Assembly (NCBI GenBank): GCA_910586015.1
Contig: CAJUGJ010000002.1
Location: 62,001 to 126,000 of the forward strand
Direction: 5' to 3'
Length of the DNA stretch: 64,000 nucleotides
From: an uncultured Lachnospiraceae bacterium
Lineage (GTDB): Bacteria > Bacillota > Clostridia > Lachnospirales > Lachnospiraceae
Positions 61,626-64,000 of the stretch are shown here, in pieces. Position numbers and translations under genes: made by a program. The notes beneath the pieces were generated by a model that did no database searches, was not told the origin of the DNA, and saw only the letters and a list, made by a program, of their open reading frames with translations. The stretch's first letter is position 1. Every line of letters begins with the position of its first letter.

Positions 61626-63267
61626 AGAGCTCTTTTAGTTTTACTAAAGTGTCCTGATAGTCTTTTTCTAATTGAATTTTTTGTTCTTTTGACAAATGCT
61701 TTTGACATAACTCACTATTTAGTCTTGCCAGTTGAAGTTCTAATACAATACGCTCCTGATGAGAAGAAGCTCTGTTTTTTCTTAAAGAATGAGAGTGTTT
61801 TTCTTCTTCCCATGCTTTTAATGAACCATCAAAAGAAGTTAACTTACCATTTTCTAATTCTAAAACAGCATCTGCTGTTGCTTGTATAAACCATTTGTCA
61901 TGGCTGACAAATAGAATCGCTCCCTGATAGTCTGAAATCATTTTTTGGAGTGCTGTCAGGGAAGGAAGATCTAAATAGTTGGTTGGCTCATCTAAAATTA
62001 ATAAATTATGTTCTGAAACAAATAGTTTTGCTAAAGAGAGTTTTACTAATTCCCCTCCACTTAAAATTCCAGCAGATTTAAAAAGGGCGTCTTCTGTAAA
62101 TAAAAGACCTGCTAAAACATCAAATACTGTCTGACGGCTTTGTACTGCATCGGAAAACGCATTGTCCCAAACGGTTTTTGTTCGGTCAATATTCTTAAAA
62201 TCCTGTTCTAAACAGCCAATACTAAGTCCAGAAACAAAAGAAATCTTTTCGTTATCCTTTTTATTTCTTTCATTCCTTCTATCTTCATACTCTGAAAAAA
62301 TCAAGTGTAGTAATGTTGTCTTTCCAGAACCATTTTTCCCTAGAAGAGCTGTTTTTTTTCGATTTGCTATATCAAAAGAAACATGATCTAAAACTTTTTT
62401 ATTGTCATAGGAAAAGCTTATATCCTCACATCGAATCAGGAAACGACTTTTTGGAGGATTTGTTTTTTGATAGTTAAATCGAATCACTTCTTGTTTTTTT
62501 GGCTTTTCTTTTACTTCGAGATGTTCTACTCTTTTTTGTACTGCCTCAGCAGCACGATTTAGTCTCAATTCTTTTCCACTATAACTTCTAGTTGTATTTA
62601 AAAACTCCCTTACTTTTGCTTCTCTTGGTGTCATATTTTTAGGGGTTTTTCGCATTTTTGCAGCTTCTGATTTCTTTTCCTGATAAATAGTAAGAAGACG
62701 TTGCTTTTCCTTTTGATAGGCTTCATATTCTTCTTCCTTTTTTCTCTCTTCCGCTTTTCTTTGTACTAGATACGCATTATAGTTTCCTGTATAACTAAAT
62801 AACTTTTGTTCCCGTAGTTCTACAATTCTAGTACATACCTCATTTAATAACTCTCTATCATGACTGACTAACAAAAAACTTTCAATCTGTTTTAAATTTC
62901 GTTGTAACAGTTTTTGATGTACCTGATCTAAATTGGCACTTGGTTCATCGAATACAGAAAGTAAAAAACGATTTTGAAATGCTTTTTTTAATTTCTCGTT
63001 CGCTTTTTCCCCTCCACTATAGGCTTTGCTTTCTGTTTGATCTATTTCCTCTAACTGTCTGCAATAGGATATTTCACCATATCGTTCTATTATTCCTTCA
63101 TCTATTTCTTCATATCCAGTAAAAATATTTAAAAGAGTTGTCTTTCCTGTTCCGTTGGCTCCAATCAGTCCAACTCGTTCTCCCGAATAAATACTAAATT
63201 GTTCTATTTCAAACAAAAGTCGATCTCCAAAACTCTTTTTTCCGTGGTTTATCTGTAATAATAACAT
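61624..63267 (-). CDS. ABC-F family ATPase, ribosomal-protection type
   Basis: Soluble protein of 547 residues with two ATPase cassettes and no membrane domain. First cassette: Walker A IGANGTGKTT, signature YSGGEKANEKL, Walker B LLSVFDEPSANLD. The interdomain linker is long, basic and helical (YLVQRKAEERKKEEEYEAYQ to TPKNMTPREAKV), as in antibiotic-resistance ABC-F proteins that displace drugs from the ribosome (Vga/Lsa/Msr-like). Second cassette: LGKNGSGKTT, LSGGELVKLSLAKL, LLILDEPTNYLD. The ATG at 63267 follows AGGAGGAAATTT; a longer frame to 63372 runs through the leader. The leader has a short ORF and terminator (see there), pointing to induction by an antibiotic. Confidence 0.9.
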   Translation of the reverse strand: MLLLQINHGKKSFGDRLLFEIEQFSIYSGERVGLIGANGTGKTTLLNIFTGYEEIDEGIIERYGEISYCRQLEEIDQTESKAYSGGEKANEKLKKAFQNRFLLSVFDEPSANLDQVHQKLLQRNLKQIESFLLVSHDRELLNEVCTRIVELREQKLFSYTGNYNAYLVQRKAEERKKEEEYEAYQKEKQRLLTIYQEKKSEAAKMRKTPKNMTPREAKVREFLNTTRSYSGKELRLNRAAEAVQKRVEHLEVKEKPKKQEVIRFNYQKTNPPKSRFLIRCEDISFSYDNKKVLDHVSFDIANRKKTALLGKNGSGKTTLLHLIFSEYEDRRNERNKKDNEKISFVSGLSIGCLEQDFKNIDRTKTVWDNAFSDAVQSRQTVFDVLAGLLFTEDALFKSAGILSGGELVKLSLAKLFVSEHNLLILDEPTNYLDLPSLTALQKMISDYQGAILFVSHDKWFIQATADAVLELENGKLTSFDGSLKAWEEEKHSHSLRKNRASSHQERIVLELQLARLNSELCQKHLSKEQKIQLEKDYQDTLVKLKEL

Positions 63268-63286
63268 AAATTTCCTCCTAAAAACC

Positions 63287-63362
63287 GCCGGAAAGAGACC
63301 ATCTTTTTGCTGTGCAGGGCAAAAAAAGGGCAGGCAACATAAAAATGGATTCTTTATCCGGC
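63287..63362 (-). terminator. leader terminator upstream of the ABC-F gene
   Basis: GCCGG/AAAGA (63287-63296) pairs with TCTTT-AT-CCGGC (63351-63362) with a two-base bulge; on the minus strand GGTTTTT follows, immediately before the AGGAGG of the ABC-F gene. This places a terminator within the leader, as in attenuator-controlled resistance genes. Confidence 0.6.
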
Positions 63363-63378
63363 AAACTGACACAAAAGT

Positions 63379-63409
63379 ATAGAAAAGGGCATACTTCCCC
63401 TATTTCTAT
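63379..63409 (-). promoter_or_regulatory. leader hairpin between leader peptide and terminator
   Basis: ATAGAAAAGGG (63379-63389) pairs with CCCTATTTCTAT (63398-63409) with one bulged base. Lies between the MFIW leader ORF and the terminator, where an antiterminator helix or pause structure would be expected. Confidence 0.5.
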
Positions 63410-63428
63410 CTTTCCTTTTATAGTCCGA

Positions 63429-63443
63429 TTACCAAATAAACAT
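63429..63443 (-). CDS. putative leader peptide MFIW
   Basis: ATG TTT ATT TGG TAA, with AGCAGGTGATAAAAGG just upstream. It lies about 50 bases after the predicted transcription start and ahead of a hairpin and terminator. A drug-stalled ribosome on this ORF could change leader folding and let transcription into the ABC-F gene. Not confirmed; the ORF is only four codons. Confidence 0.45.
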   Translation of the reverse strand: MFIW

Positions 63444-63498
63444 CCTTTTATCACCTGCTAAGAGTATTCTCTTATTTCCTTTCTTCTTTTCTAATGTC

Positions 63499-63527
63499 AG
63501 TATAGTCTTTTCTTTGATTTCTGTCAA
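63499..63527 (-). promoter_or_regulatory. predicted ABC-F promoter
   Basis: On the minus strand TTGACA (63522-63527), 17-base spacer, TATACT (63499-63504). It gives a leader of about 225 bases before the ABC-F start codon. Confidence 0.8.
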
Positions 63528-63550
63528 GAAATTTTTGTTAAGATTTATAT

Positions 63551-64000
63551 TTATCTTGCAAACTGGCTTTGATATAATTCGCTGTAGAATCCCTTCTTTT
63601 GTAGCAACTCCTTATGATTTCCCTGTTCAATAATATGTCCGTCTTTCATGACCAAAATACTATCTGCTTCTTGAATAGTAGAAAGTCTATGTGCTACGAT
63701 AAAGCTAGTTCTTCCTTCCATAAGTCTTTCAAAAGCCTTTTGTATCATGACTTCTGTTCTGGTATCAATAGAAGAAGTAGCTTCGTCTAAAATTAACATT
63801 GGAGGTTGACATAACATTACTCTTGAAATACAAAGAAGCTGTTTTTGACCTTGGGATAATCCTCCTCCATCTTCACTGATCATAGTATCATATCCATTTT
63901 GTAGTCGCTTAATAAATCCATGAGCATGAGATGCTTTCGCCGCGGCAATCATTTCTTCTTCTGTAGCATCTGGTTTTCCCATACAGATATTTTCTCTGAT
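63551..64000 (-). CDS. ABC exporter ATPase domain (partial, N-terminus outside window)
   Basis: C-terminal ~149 residues of a half-transporter that continues past the right edge (in-frame IRENICMGKPDA at the edge). Signature GGGLSQGQKQLLCISR, Walker B MLILDEATSSID and switch His in FIVAHRLSTI are intact. It strongly resembles the C-terminus of the exporter subunit at 38737-40590 (matching HRLSTI...ADxILVMKDGxIxEQG and the ending YSELYQSQF), so it is likely a paralogous exporter gene. Its stop lies just beyond the ABC-F promoter. Confidence 0.92.
   Translation of the reverse strand: MRENICMGKPDATEEEMIAAAKASHAHGFIKRLQNGYDTMISEDGGGLSQGQKQLLCISRVMLCQPPMLILDEATSSIDTRTEVMIQKAFERLMEGRTSFIVAHRLSTIQEADSILVMKDGHIIEQGNHKELLQKKGFYSELYQSQFAR

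Noticed and set aside
63268..63372. Longer N-terminus for the ABC-F protein
   Set aside because: The extra codons run through the leader terminator; AGGAGG fits the ATG at 63267.

Overview
The window reads as chromosomal DNA of a low-GC, strictly anaerobic, Gram-positive gut-type bacterium, most likely a Lachnospiraceae-like member of the Clostridia. The evidence is AGGAGG-type ribosome binding sites, A+T-rich codon use, a T-box leader on thrS, an oxygen-sensitive NrdD reductase under NrdR-type boxes, a trimeric HydABC-type [FeFe]-hydrogenase, lipoprotein-based sugar uptake and a surface pullulanase. No tRNA, rRNA, prophage or CRISPR array was seen. Genus cannot be fixed from the sequence alone.

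Layout. 1-4385: carAB (carB runs off the left edge) with its promoter and hairpin-bearing leader. 4479-15461: a seven-gene fructan locus on the minus strand (two LplB/YtcP-type permeases, solute-binding lipoprotein, multi-module putative sugar-binding lipoprotein, intracellular GH32, fructokinase, surface GH32 lipoprotein), divergent from a LacI-family regulator. 15552-26247: a SpoIID-like/peptidoglycan-binding protein, a chemoreceptor, a polysaccharide deacetylase, ilvE, nrdD, hflX and a TPR lipoprotein. 26327-28481: a MATE exporter and the wreck of a DNA methyltransferase gene interrupted by a 156-bp non-coding insert that looks highly structured. 28776-32934: hydABC-type bifurcating hydrogenase. 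33044-34821: an unrecognised membrane/secreted pair. 34884-42775: chemoreceptor, Mrp-NifX fusion, heterodimeric ABC exporter. 43089-45824: cell-surface type I pullulanase. 45862-54769: one long minus-strand cluster joining homocysteine methylation (MTHFR/methyltransferase, MetH) with polyphosphate metabolism (Ppx-HD, Ppk, Ppx). 54923-58670: MATE exporter and T-box-controlled thrS. 58701-60596: small hypothetical gene, IS200/IS605 tnpA remnant and an HTH membrane regulator, looking like a small acquired patch. 60597-64000: asparaginase, an ABC-F ATPase with an attenuator-like leader, and the end of another ABC exporter.

How genes work together. The fructan locus contains what is needed to trim fructan at the surface (GH32 lipoprotein), bind it (sugar-binding lipoprotein, solute-binding protein), import it (permeases, with an ATPase that must be encoded elsewhere), cleave it inside the cell (GH32) and phosphorylate the fructose (PfkB kinase). 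Pullulanase adds alpha-glucan use. Fermentation electrons can leave through HydABC. NrdD supplies deoxynucleotides without oxygen. MetH and the MTHFR fusion supply methionine.

Most noteworthy for follow-up: the structured insert at 28093-28248, the leader-peptide/terminator arrangement upstream of the ABC-F gene, the divergent control region of the fructan locus with a palindrome lying upstream of both promoters and 20-bp direct repeats 42 bp apart, the unrecognised pair at 33044-34821 with nine 15-bp tandem repeats, and the perfect 32-bp-arm hairpin at 38659-38724. All family assignments were made by reading motifs; no database search was run.
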